Positions 20,751-32,073 of a stretch of 64,000 bases of DNA are shown piece after piece (position 1 is the first letter of the stretch; the number at the start of each line of letters is the position of its first letter). The stretch lies in the NCBI GenBank assembly GCA_965644295.1, contig CBFFRP010000426.1, positions 425,451 to 489,450 of the forward strand, in the 5' to 3' direction. This stretch comes from Paraphysomonas bandaiensis. Lineage: Eukaryota; Chrysophyceae. The position numbers and the translations under genes are program-made. The notes under the pieces were generated by a model, which made no database searches, was not told the DNA's origin, and worked only from the letters and a program-made list of their open reading frames with translations.

Positions 20751-23700
20751 ATGCCATCGGCAGCAATGAAGAAAAGAAAAGCCGGTGGAGCGAAGAAGAT
20801 AAAGAAAAGAACTGAACCAGCTGCTGGTAAACGTAAGTGAATTATTCCTGAAGTATATATATATATATATATATATACTATTTAAATTAATATGAAAACC
20901 CCTGATTTTTTATATTAAAATATAATAATTTCATATGTATTATATATATATATAGTAATATAATATCAAATAATCTGTATATTTATATATATATTTATGC
21001 TACAGATAATCAAGAGCATAAAGATGGACTAGATCATAAATATGATTCAAAAACTCAAGATGCAAAGAATGATTATAATTCAAGTAATGAAGATTATTCA
21101 GATGATGGGGATGAAGATGCAGAGTCTTATAAACCTGGTGGATATCATCCTGTAAAGATTGGAGATATATATAATAAACGATACTTAGTAGTTGAAAAAT
21201 TAGGATGGGGACATTTTTCTACTGTATGGATGTGTCGGGATCAGATTTCCCCTGCAGCGAAACCCAAATATGTAGCAATGAAGATTCAAAAGAGTGCATC
21301 TCATTATCGTGAAGCTGCTTTTGATGAGATTGAGTTGTTACGTTGTATTTCTGTGGCTACTACAAAGGAACGAGCTTTAAAGGAGTATGGACCAGGATAT
21401 GACTGTGGTACTGTGACTCTACTGGATCATTTTGAGCATACCGGACCTCATGGAAAGCATGTGTGTATGGTATTTGAAATGCTTGGGGAGAATCTCCTGC
21501 GGGTCATCAAGAATTACGACTACAGAGGCATTTCAATCCCTGTCGTGCGAAATATGACACGACAGATATGCCTTGCCCTTGATTTTTTGCATAGACATAG
21601 CAGAATTATACACACCGACCTCAAGCCCGAAAATATCTTAGTGGCGGTTCCACCGCCCCCTCCAAGCGATCTATTTATAAAGTCCCTCATTGCGCAGCAG
21701 CACAGCCGCTCCAATACGAAGAAGAAGCCCAAGAAAGCTTCCGCAAAGAAGCCCAATAAGCACGCTGAAGCGTCAGGTAGCAAGGCTTCAGAGAGCAAGT
21801 CCGATGCGCTGTCAATGGAAGAGAAAAAGAAAATGAAGCGCAAGATGAAGAAGAAGCGCCAGCGTGCAAAGAAGGGCGATAAGTCCGGTACGGGAACTGG
21901 GACAGGGCGTCGAAAGGGAACTGGTGGAAATACAGAACCCGCCCATGCTCTAAGTGCGATAGACGAGCTAAGAGAGATGGAGCTTATGGAGCAGGCATCA
22001 GAGCCCATCGCTTATATGGCTTCGGCAGATGCTGTGGAGGGGATGCCGTCTAGTGTGCCAAGTAGTCGAAATAGCAGCGGGGCTCTCTCCTGGGGTGGAG
22101 GAGAGACAGAAGATGATGAGGAATATGACCCACTAAATCAGACAGCATCTTCGTACCAGACCTCTCTTGCTTCACTGTCGACTACTCGACAGGAGCAATT
22201 CTCTGCTCTTCTTCCTCTTGCTACCCTACCCTGGCTTAGACACACTCTGTTGGGAACCCTCAACTTCAGGTGTACATCCCAGGAGGAAGTCGAGAAGACG
22301 GAAACCCCTGCTCGGCCTGCACTCTCAGCAGAACCTGTTATTGTGGTTCCAGCGCATGTTGAAGAGCGGGACGCCATACAAGCATCTCCCATCTCTGTGC
22401 CCCCTATGCTGGCTACAAGTTCTGTTACCACAGCCTCAGCCATCAGTCCTCGGATACAGCGCGGAGTGGAAATTACAGCTATTTCTTCGGACCAATGGAC
22501 TTACCCATCCAGTGCGTTGTGGTCAACAGTGCACATGGTCATACCTGCGAAGAGGGTATGGGAGGTTTTGAGTGCACTTCCTCAGCAGACTACGAGTCTT
22601 CCACCGTTTGACTTAGAAAATGCGGCGTACTCAGAGTGGTATTGTCGCATGACAGTCGATCAGCGACCAGGCGAGTCCCTTCAGAGTGTAGAAAGCAGAC
22701 GCCAGTTCCTCTCGGCGATGGATATCGACTCTCACCAATTTTACATTAAAGGAAGGGGGTTGGACACGAGTGGCATTAGTCATGCTATTGGCAGGTGTTT
22801 AATATGCCCCCAGACGGGTGGTCCGAAGTCTGAGAAAGAGGGGAGTGGATACTCACCCTTGGTTGCAGCAGGAAAGACTCCCGATGACGACTTGCCGGTG
22901 TTGTGGACCATTGGCCATAGTGCAGTTGCTACCGAAACCATAATATATGCGCTCGAGGAGATGTTCCCTGGGATGCATTTTCTTTGTCAATGTGATGCGG
23001 AGGAGGTGGCATCCACCTCGGAGGATAGGGCTCTATGGGGCATTGTAGAGTCGCTGTGCCAACATCCTTTCACTGATGAGGACGATGCTTACAGCCGTGC
23101 GATTATTGGCATTGACTTGTCAACTGTAGCTCGTTCTCTATACCCTCCGGGATATGCTCCTCCGCCAGTTGGCTGGGAGTCGACTATTTGTCCTCTTCCC
23201 TTAAGAATGCGGATATTTGCAGGGGATATGGAAGAGGCTTTGTTTGAGTTCCAGGCCGAGTTGGACCTCAAGAAACGTGACATGGATGACGAATACGATG
23301 ACGAAGTGGAGCAGAGCAGAATTATATCCGATACTGCAGTGAAAGCTCTGGACGAGAAGTACCTCAATGCACCTCTGAAAATCGTGGATCTGGGCAACGC
23401 TTGTTGGATAGACCGTCACTTTACTGATGACATCCAGACAAGGCAATACCGGTCTCCCGAGGTGATTGTAGGGGCACGTTACGACACATCTGCGGACATA
23501 TGGAGCTTGGCGTGTATTGTATTCGAGTTACTTACCGGCGATCTACTTTTCGATCCTCATGCAGGAAAGACCTGGGACCGAGACGAAGACCATCTCGCCA
23601 TGATAGCCGAGCTTGTGGGAGGTTTCCCGAGGAAGATGGCCACTACGGGAAAACGTTGTCATCACTTCTTTAATAAGAAGGGCGAGTTTAGGAACATACA

Positions 23701-24093
23701 TCACCTCAAATTTTGGCCTCTAGAAGACGTTCTGCGGGAAAAATACCTATTTGACCCCGCTGATGCAGCCGGCATAGCAAATTTTTTGGAGAACTTATTG
23801 GAGGTGAGTGAAAACATATGAAGTGTTATTGAGCCTAACGTTGATTTAAGGTGGATCCTGAAAAGAGGTTTACTGCGGAAGAGTGTCTGAAACACCCATG
23901 GCTAACAGGGAAACAGGCATCACTGTTGGCAGCTGCGAAGCCGAGATCGAGCATGCAAATGGCTTTATCATCTTCAGACAGTGATAAAAGCCGGAGCGGC
24001 GATGGAAAGGATGACAGCGACTACGATAACGACTATTTTGATACAGATGATGACAAGGACGACAGCAGAGAAGCGAAGTGGTCTAGGAAGTAG
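20751..24093 (+). CDS. SR-protein kinase (SRPK family) with a long basic/acidic spacer
   Basis: Three exons: 20,751-20,832, 21,006-23,803 and 23,851-24,093, giving 1,040 aa. Exon 1 encodes a Lys-rich leader (MPSAAMKKRKAGGAKKIKKR). The N-lobe starts YHPVKIGDIYNKRYLVVEKL then GWGHFSTVW (glycine loop) and YVAMKIQKS (VAxK Lys). SRPK hallmarks follow: SEPT-type loop IHTDLKPENIL with Thr after His, LGNACWIDRHFT, and TRQYRSPEVIVGARYDTSAD. Between the two lobe halves lies an unusually long spacer (about 500 residues) that begins with KKKPKKASAKK/KKKMKRKMKKKRQRAKKG, likely nuclear localisation signals. The acidic tail holds a DSDKSRSGDGKDDSDYDNDY-like region. SRPKs phosphorylate Arg-Ser domains of splicing factors, which fits an intron-rich genome. 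Intron 1 is 173 nt, the longest found here. Confidence 0.92.
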
Positions 24094-24392
24094 CTGTGTG
24101 GATAGTCTATAGTATATCTAACTGCCAGAGCAATGTTAAAGTCAATATGAGATGATAACAGCTGTTTAAAAGGTTGTTAGTGTATATTTCTAACTCACAG
24201 CACTGTGCGCAGCGGAATGAATATTACCTCATAGTTATGTCCAATTGCGGATGCAGTGTGATCTAGATCGAGTGTGTATGAGTTGTTATAGTAGTTTTGT
24301 AAGAAATAGTGCATATGAGTCAGAGATAGCATTTTTCCAACGATATGAACGCCGGCGATTAGAATTCATATTTAGACGCTATCACTGCTAGA
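24094..24392. other. 3' flank of SRPK, no gene
   Basis: Short AT-rich spacer ending with the 8-bp direct repeat CTGCTAGA (24,385-24,392) that flanks the MITE. Confidence 0.6.
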
Positions 24393-25014
24393 CAGGGTTG
24401 AGTAACAATTATTTGCAATTTAATTGCAAATGTTTTTTTGCAATTAAATTGCAATTATTAGTTATAGCTCGCGCAATTATAATTGCAATTTAATTGTGCC
24501 AATTATTGTCTAATTAACTTAGTTACTCATTGCAAACACTGCACATCCAGTTCGTAGTGAATTTCAACCCTGCAGTGTCCTGTAAGGCATCCAGGATCGG
24601 AAGAACATGATTGCCACACTACATATAGTTATACATGATTGCCACACTACGTATAGATATATATCTTCAACTAGAGGGCTATTGAACATTATATATACAC
24701 TATGGATCGAGCTGAACTAAGTTTTGTAGCTCAAAATCAAGAGGAAAGGCACATAATCGTAATGTAAAGAAAACGTTCTAATGAGAGTCCAACCTTCCCA
24801 CTATTGTAATAGCCATTGTAATAGCCATTAAGGGCAATAAATGGCCATCGTCCTTAATGTTTTGCAACTTCTAATTCTAATATTATGCGCTCTTATACTA
24901 TATAGTTCATAATTGCCAATTAATTGCAATTTAATTGCAACCTTACAGCGAGCAATTATAATTGCAATTATTAAGTATGTTCCATGCAATTCAATTAATT
25001 GTTACGCAGCCCTG
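24393..25014. mobile_element. hAT-type non-autonomous element (MITE) with intact 8-bp target-site duplication
   Basis: The left end CAGGGTTGAGTAACAATTAT and the right end, whose reverse complement starts CAGGGCTGCGTAACAATTAA, form terminal inverted repeats. The identical 8-bp CTGCTAGA lies on both sides (24,385-24,392 and 25,015-25,022), as hAT elements produce. Subterminal regions are packed with AATTGCAATTTAATTGCAA palindromes. The 622-bp interior has no open frame. The ends closely resemble those of the hAT element at 45,543-47,401. Confidence 0.88.
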
Positions 25015-25184
25015 CTGCTAGAATACTTCTTGTCCGCTTTTTTGGCAACTATATCACTACGTTGCAGATGACAACAATAGAAATGGTTGAAATACAGACA
25101 TAGATGGATATCCTTGCTTATCAGTATTAAAGAGCAAACCATACTAGTAGTCATGTTACGTTATCTATATTCTATATAGTGAAA

Positions 25185-26416
25185 TTATAAAATGGCCACA
25201 TATATCTTGATTTCAGATGATGCGGCCGCTCTCCGCATACTTTCCTCTGTATCTGCACTTGGCGATCCCTGAACTGAGCACGATGAATCCAGGGCGATAT
25301 CTTCTGAGGTAAATATGAATTCATTGCTATTATCATCTGCACCACATCGAGAAGCGCTTATCTCCTTATATGTGGGAGTCTCTGAAGCAGGGCTATTGGC
25401 AACTACTAGCTGGCGCAAATTCTCAAGCATGCAGGAATTTGTAGAGGCGCTGCGAACGTGGTGCGAGAACATAAACGTGATAGGACTTCTACTACTTCCC
25501 ATTTTGCGCAGTTCTCGAAGAAGTTGTTGTACGGCTGTGAAAAAACGTTTAACAGAATCTTCACTGTATGTCACATCTGATGCAATTAGATATTCAATAC
25601 CAGAGGGACACACTCTGTGTACAACTCCCATTAGGCTGGCCAGACTGTCTTGTCGAGACCAGTCATAGGCCACACCTATGACTTTATCATTTTTGCTTTT
25701 CTCACTCTTTTCAACAGACTCAGACCCATCGGGCAAACCTGATAAAACTTGAACTTGGAACCACGCCGGCATGTCATTTAGTCCTCCAGGTGAAGAAAGT
25801 CGTGCCAGACAGCGTCCACAAATGTCGAAATTACACTCGACGCAACGCTGCATATGTCCACCTTCATCTATGTCCTCATCGCATACATTACACATGTAAT
25901 CTTCACAATCAGCTATGATATCTGTTAGAGTATGATGGCCTGGGCAACTCGCTTTGTATTGCTCTGAACCACTGTGGGGTGCACCATTAGATTCTTCAGG
26001 GTTGTTGTGTGAAATATTGAATTGCAGCAATGGCATAGCGTGGTCAAGATCAGTCGCAATAACCTTCTCTGCACCCAACTCCCCTAATACAAGGGACACT
26101 AATCCTGTTCCAGTACCTATTCATCAAGTTAACTCTACTAAGCATACATTGTCTGGTATTACTACCCAATTCAATCACATGTTTGCCAGTAATATCATCC
26201 GCTATAGTCTCCAAGTATCTTGATAGTGCCACTGCTCCATCCCTATACATGTGTTATATATAAATATCTATGTATTTAATATCATTACCATAGTCTAAAT
26301 GACCAGGCTGGTTCATGTGATGTTCCACCAGAAGCACATCCATCTAGATCTTGTAATACTTTAACTACTTGATTATTGAATGAATAAGAGTATTGTTTTG
26401 TAGATAATGTATTCAT
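25185..26416 (-). CDS. METTL21-like lysine methyltransferase with an inserted ZZ-like zinc finger
   Basis: Three exons: 26,416-26,289, 26,242-26,166 and 26,116-25,185, with 46- and 49-nt introns, giving 378 aa. The spliced N-terminus reads AWSFRLWDGAVALSRYLE then GKHVIELGTGTGLVSLVLGE and KVIATDL, the motif I/post-I SAM-binding pattern of family-16 methyltransferases; the tryptophan segment before it is typical of METTL21/FAM86 proteins. After DLDHAMPLLQFNISHN comes an insertion with a Cys pattern CNVCDEDIDEGGHMQRCVEC and NFDICGRCLA, which looks like a ZZ zinc finger. The fold resumes at VAYDWSRQDSLASL and YLIASDVTYSEDSVKRFF (motif post-II). Likely methylates a protein; the target is unknown. 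The ORF beginning inside exon 3 alone misses the SAM-binding GTGTG motif. Confidence 0.82.
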
Positions 26417-27997
26417 GAAGAGATAAGGATGTGAGGTTGGGGTTGGGATTGGGGTTATATGTATATGTGAATGAGGGGTATTGATGTATGATACTGTTGT
26501 CCATTAACATCAATCTGTATAGTGTATAGTGTATAGTGCAGAGATGTATATTATATTATGTGTCCTGTATATAATACAATAAAGTCCAACATAACAAAAT
26601 GTTCATCATTTAATGGACTATTTCGTGTTAAAATCACAGTATTTCGATTGCTAAAATGAAAAAATTATGGAATTAAACATAAAAGACACTTTTTCATGAT
26701 TTTTTTTCATGATTTTTGGTTTTCTCTTCTCTACAGGGAATTGTCATCACTCGTATTGTACATGCGGCCAGATTAATGACTGCTATTTATTAAAATATGC
26801 AACTTTTTACACGTAAAAGCATAGATTTTTATGGGACATTGATCTATAAGCAACATACACGTTAGAGCGAATATGATCTACACAAGATACCAACACATGC
26901 ATGAGTTGCTATGCACATCCTTCTCACTTAAACATTGTGCTGTTTCTGATCTGCAATAGCAATCAATGGACTGTTTGTTTTCATAGTTAGCCTACACCAT
27001 TTCGGCTCTCATTAGAAATCTATATATAATATCTACATAGCTATTATAGATGTCATGATAGTCCCCTGGATGACCTTTAAGCTTATTCAGTACTTGCAAA
27101 TCAGTACTTGAAGTGTTGAAATGTCATGATAACGCTACTAGAAGATATCAAAGTGCTCTATATAGACAAGAAATAATAATTAATAAAGATATGAAGTAGT
27201 TAATTCATGATATCCACATATATATATACGCTGTTTCAATGCTGTTCAAGGTCGCCTCCACATCAACTACAGACCACTCTTCTAATCATCACAGGGGTTA
27301 ATGGCGTTGAATTGAGAAAGACGAAAGCTACCACAAAAGTGGTGTGCCTGGGCTATCGATTGTATAACTAACAATTAGTTTGCACAGAGACTGGGAGCGT
27401 CGCCCAAATGTGTAGTGTCCAAGATCTTTATTCACTGCTCACATTTTGATTAGTTGTTTGACTTCTATCACTCTAATGTGTACGATAGTGTTTCTATATT
27501 CTTTACTGCAAGCACGTGGTTTCTAGATTAACTTTTCAAGATTTATTATTCTATGATAAAAAGTAAATAGTAAAATAACTTAGCTACAACTGGCAACAAA
27601 CGAAGCCCTTTGTCGAACATCATTGTTGTTATTTATTTGGAATTCTTGTGAATGCAATATTAGTAGGAGGAAAGATGAAATGCTAAATGTTTGATCCAGT
27701 GGACGCTACTAGCAATAACGACTAGAATCTTTCTACATTCTACTCACTAATAAAATATATAACAATGTATGTAGTACTAGTATATCAAAAATCACAAACA
27801 CATTCTGGCTATTAAAGTTCGCTATGAAATTGCATTTGGTGGCTATATATCAATTACATACACTGTACTATATTTACATGTGCAACAAGCGTAATTGCTT
27901 AGACTGAAGGCGTTTAATATTTTAAAAAATCACTAGAAATCTAATACAACTATACAACATAGATGATTTGCACATATTCGTATGCACCACAACAATA
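26417..27997. other. Intergenic, no gene seen
   Basis: AT-rich, with GT-rich stretches near 26,435-26,460. No coding pattern, tRNA or recognisable transposon found by eye. Confidence 0.5.
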
Positions 27998-29107
27998 TTA
28001 CCTCTCTAAATCTCCTACAAAGTCATCCGGCATACCGGAAGTGTACCTCGTAATTGTATTGAGCACATCATCCATAACCCACCCTGAACCACCTCCATCA
28101 GGATTACAGTCTATCTCCGACCAATTACCCATGTGCTTGTACACTGCACGAGCTGAATCACATGCCTCGTTATACAACGCTTGGTAGTAGGTCTCGCTAG
28201 TAGGCGGCCAGCTCATTCGCGTAACCCGTACATCGAGGTCCCCTATATTATTCCAGTACAATGTATGCGCGTCGTTTGCAAAGCATATCAGCTGTCCCGT
28301 GTTATTCGCACGAAATTCAAATTCATGTCCAACATGAAATATTGTTTCCTGCAGGCGAGATTCGTCCAGCGGAAGGTACCGAGCCTCCGACTCAAATCCT
28401 GGAGCCACTATAGTTAGCGGTCGCACAAAGTCTCCGATAGCGCACATAAGGGCCATCCAATTGGCTTCAGGAAAGCGACGACGTTTCTTTAAGTGCGGAC
28501 GGCATCTACCCACAGCAACATAGCAGTTCGAGATGGCGTCGTAAAAGGCTTCATATCCCTCAGCATCAACACGAATACCACCGTCATTCCAAAATTGATC
28601 ACCAAAGCCATGGTGAGATCCAACTACTTCGACTCTATAGTATTCGCCAGTTTGCAGAGCAAAATTTGAGGGGTTCCATTTAATTGCCGCATAAACTTTA
28701 AAGTCTGCGCTGGGTTTGGGTAGAGAGGTGTAATTTTTTAAGCGGGTGATTTTCACCTTGGCATCTTCAATTACGGAGTCCCCAACTCCCAGAATACCTA
28801 TACCCTGCTCAGCAGCACTTCTCTGGTAGTTCACATAAAACTTGTATCGTTCAGTGGTATTAGACAAAGACCCGTTGTAGATTGGAAAATGAGGAGACGT
28901 TACATCTGCGACTGCAGTTGATGTTACACCGTCGGATAGACGATTCGTATCCGTTGTAAACGGAAGGTTTGGTGTATTTCTGTCGTCACCCGGACCACCA
29001 GGAAGCACATCATTAAAATAACCGTCACGAAACGCGTCATAACCACACACGTTCACAATGGTAAGGTAAAAATATGCAATCTGCAGCAGAAGACCAATCA
29101 GCTGCAT
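27998..29107 (-). CDS. Secreted protein with a LecA (PA-IL)-like C-terminal domain
   Basis: Single exon of 369 aa. The N-terminus MQLIGLLLQIAYFYLTIVNV is a clear signal peptide, and the product carries several N-glycosylation sites (NGS, NTT, NYT, NNT, NWS). The segment HEFEFRANNTGQLICFANDA then LYWNNIGDLDVRVTR (about residues 265-305) fits the bacterial LecA/PA-IL-like galactose-binding lectin pattern (G.L.l..ND....Y.DN.G...V.V). The middle (VEVVGSHHGFGDQFWNDGGI, RVDAEGYEAFYDA) looks like another extracellular domain but I cannot name it. Cys residues are consistent with an extracellular protein. Role unknown; carbohydrate binding is a hypothesis. Confidence 0.6.
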   Translation of the reverse strand: MQLIGLLLQIAYFYLTIVNVCGYDAFRDGYFNDVLPGGPGDDRNTPNLPFTTDTNRLSDGVTSTAVADVTSPHFPIYNGSLSNTTERYKFYVNYQRSAAEQGIGILGVGDSVIEDAKVKITRLKNYTSLPKPSADFKVYAAIKWNPSNFALQTGEYYRVEVVGSHHGFGDQFWNDGGIRVDAEGYEAFYDAISNCYVAVGRCRPHLKKRRRFPEANWMALMCAIGDFVRPLTIVAPGFESEARYLPLDESRLQETIFHVGHEFEFRANNTGQLICFANDAHTLYWNNIGDLDVRVTRMSWPPTSETYYQALYNEACDSARAVYKHMGNWSEIDCNPDGGGSGWVMDDVLNTITRYTSGMPDDFVGDLER

Positions 29108-30620
29108 GCTAACACCTAGAAATCAAAACCAATTGCACTGATTTAAGCACAAGCAAGTAGTTACCACTAATATGAAACCACAATATGGAGAGAAAAGATA
29201 TATCACTTCATCACAACATCTTAATAACGATAGAATGAGTTTGTTTCGTAACAATCAATGCATATATATATACACTCATCACACATTCAGTTCCGTTTCA
29301 GTTTTATAGTGCTGCTGTGTACAGCTATACAGTAGTGTATGTCGTACAGTACATCAATGTATAGTACTATAGTACTCGTACATAAGTATACACTGTATAC
29401 AACAGTACGAGTGTCCAAATACAGGTAGCCGTGACAGATACAATCGTACTGGACATAAAAATACGATGTAGCCCGTTAATTTACTTCTCGCAGCTGATTG
29501 GTCGCCCCATCTACAGTTCCAAGAATCATCATACAATGCATCCATCCTCTCCTGAATATACCATACTAACAGTCGTAAGAGATTGTTTACTTGTGTTCTT
29601 GCATATCGGTATCAGATATAGATGCCGTAATAATTGTGTAAAGTGAACATGATAATAAATAGAAATAGATAATAATGAAGTCACTGCATTGTTGAAAGGT
29701 GCCGTATACACCTCGGCGGTGATGGGCAAATGAAAGTAAGAAGTGTTGTGTGTAATTCACCATATGGCACATGATAAATAGTATTATGATTTCACGCACG
29801 GTGATAATAAAGGCGTCCATACCTATGGGTTTGAAGAACACTCAGCACAAGTTTAGTCTCTCGAAAGAGTTGAGCGATTCTTGTATACACCATCACATTA
29901 TCTCAATAGCTTTTACAAATGGAATTACTTATACAGATAGCAATAACCAAACCAGTATACACATATGTACTGTCGTCGTTGCAGGGCAACGGTAACTACC
30001 TGATGGACCCTAAGTTGTCAATAGTCGTGTGTGACGAAAGTAGAAACTGTCAGTACAACGACGTCAAAGAAAACTAGCCATTTGTTACAAATGCTTATCG
30101 AATATAAGTTATTATTCTTTAACTATCGTTAGGAGTACTAAATGATATTGCTGAATCTTTTATCAGAAAAAATAATATATATAATATTACAATAGTAGAG
30201 CCAACGTATCAATATCCTGAAGTAGTTGAGTACAAATGCGTTGCGTCCGTACACTATATACCTTCTTTACAGCAACGACAACAGTCCATACGTTAGCAGA
30301 TGCATGTTGACTACAAGTTTGTGTCTTTTTAGTGATTGTCGATGCTTTTCTAGAATTTATTATGTATGATTGCCAAACGATTTCATCCAGGGACTAAAAT
30401 TGATGTACAAATAACAATAACAACGAGATACGAGGCAATTTTAAGTAGTTATACTTCCTCATTCTATACATACAAGAGTTACGAGACAGAAGTGGACGAT
30501 AAAAGTATGCAGTGTTGCCTGTCATCTGTAACCTGTCATCTGAAACCCATCACCTTTTTCGCCTGTCCAGAGTTTTAATTTAGGTTAATGTAGAAAGCAG
30601 CTAAACTAATGTAAACACAC
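29108..30620. other. Intergenic, no gene seen
   Basis: AT-rich sequence between the secreted-protein promoter and the 3' end of the next gene. Several overlapping open frames around 29,431-29,995 on both strands lack domain signals and look random. Confidence 0.45.
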
Positions 30621-31495
30621 TCACCTAGACGGATTGACGCTAACCCCACCCACTCTCCTCTTCTTTGCAGGTGGGGCTTTTCCAGTACCTCCTTGGGACG
30701 TTTCCTCCTTTCTATCTTCCTGTGAGATGGGCTGCGAATCTGCATATATTTTTCACGACTAATATATATATTTCGAGAGAGATACCTCCGGTGATACTGA
30801 GAGTGGGTGTTGATACGGATTCCTGTCGTACAGTATAGCCATGAACTGTGAGATGAGAAAACTATACCCATACCGTAATCGAAGAGGATACAACGCGACT
30901 AGCTTCAATACTATACATCATATCAAGTACAGCCCTGTCCAGTTTATCTTGCACCAGTGGAACCTTAATATCACTGTCACACTTCAATACTAACCGCACA
31001 TATGACTTGCCTTCAATATACCAATATAGTCGCGTCCACCAATATAATAGGACAGTTTCAAGGGAAGATAATTTCTCGAATCATCATAAGAACAATCAAC
31101 TAACACTGAAGACTTCAACGCTTTAGCAAAGAAAATACCAAAACTCCGTATGCCATTATTGGTGTATATATTTAAATCATCTTCCATCTGCAATATGAAT
31201 TAATCACTCTTAGTATAACAAAAAAATGTGTTACATGTGTTTTCAAAATATCATGGTTTAATTCCAGCTCCCACAATGCACGGGATGTCTTTGAGGATTT
31301 GACACAAGGCACCTCGGCACATATAGACATCTTCGGTATTCCATTAGCAATGCATAAGCAGCATAATCCAACACGGTCTGTAGTATTGGTCTCCATTACG
31401 ATATTGGTACAATACATATTCCTTCCTAGTGATGTCATTAAATCAGCCAAAAAGATAGTAAGGGCCCTGTCATTGTCATCCGTGCTATGATCCAT
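30621..31495 (-). CDS. Unidentified protein with a basic nuclear-signal-like tail
   Basis: Five exons reconstructed on the minus strand: 31,495-31,235, 31,187-31,011, 30,963-30,874, 30,822-30,786 and 30,739-30,621, giving 227 aa with all phases consistent. Introns are 47, 47, 51 and 40 nt; the second begins GCAAGT after AAG, so it is a probable GC-AG intron. The start ATG at 31,495 sits in a good context (GCCATGG). The protein begins MDHSTDDNDRALTIFLADLM, has a mixed alpha/beta look (LKLSYYIGGRDYIGILK), and ends in a polar tail with PPAKKRRVGG, a likely nuclear localisation signal. I do not recognise the family. It lies between an unannotated spacer and the Fpg gene. Confidence 0.55.
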
Positions 31496-32073
31496 GGCTA
31501 CACTAAAGGCTTGGCAGTAGAGCAACAATACAACAGCCTAATATGTCGATTGAATTGTCAGGATTACTCAGTAGGTGATATTGGGATTACAAGAGCAGTT
31601 TAAGTAAAGGATAAGTTTACTCGTATATGTATGTGGAGTTGATGATGTGCTGGGTGGTGATATCAACAGCTCTATTATGGAGGTTTACTTACTCCTTAAA
31701 TTATCGAATGAAAAGCATCTGTATGTTAATCAATTAATATCATTGGTTACGATGGAGTTTTTAATGTCTAATGAAATCATTCTAAACTCTAATAAACACC
31801 AATGATTGGACAGATGTGAGGTGTTCTGAAGTGTGACAGACACGAATGTGTATGTATGTACAGCAGTGTGTATCGATACGGCGGTATATCAGTACAGTAT
31901 GTATATGTGTATGTATATGTGTATCTATACATACATGGACAGAGTATGGAGTACAGCAGTACAGTATACACATACATACACATACTTTGCCTGTAGATAC
32001 ACTCTGCGTGTAGATAAATATCCATATCCACCACACTGCTATACGCTTCACAATCAATCCACTATATATCCAT
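31496..32073. other. Divergent intergenic region
   Basis: Spacer between the divergent unknown gene and Fpg, with TATG/TATACA-rich simple sequence (about 31,840-31,985). Open frames on both strands there are produced by this low-complexity sequence. Confidence 0.5.
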
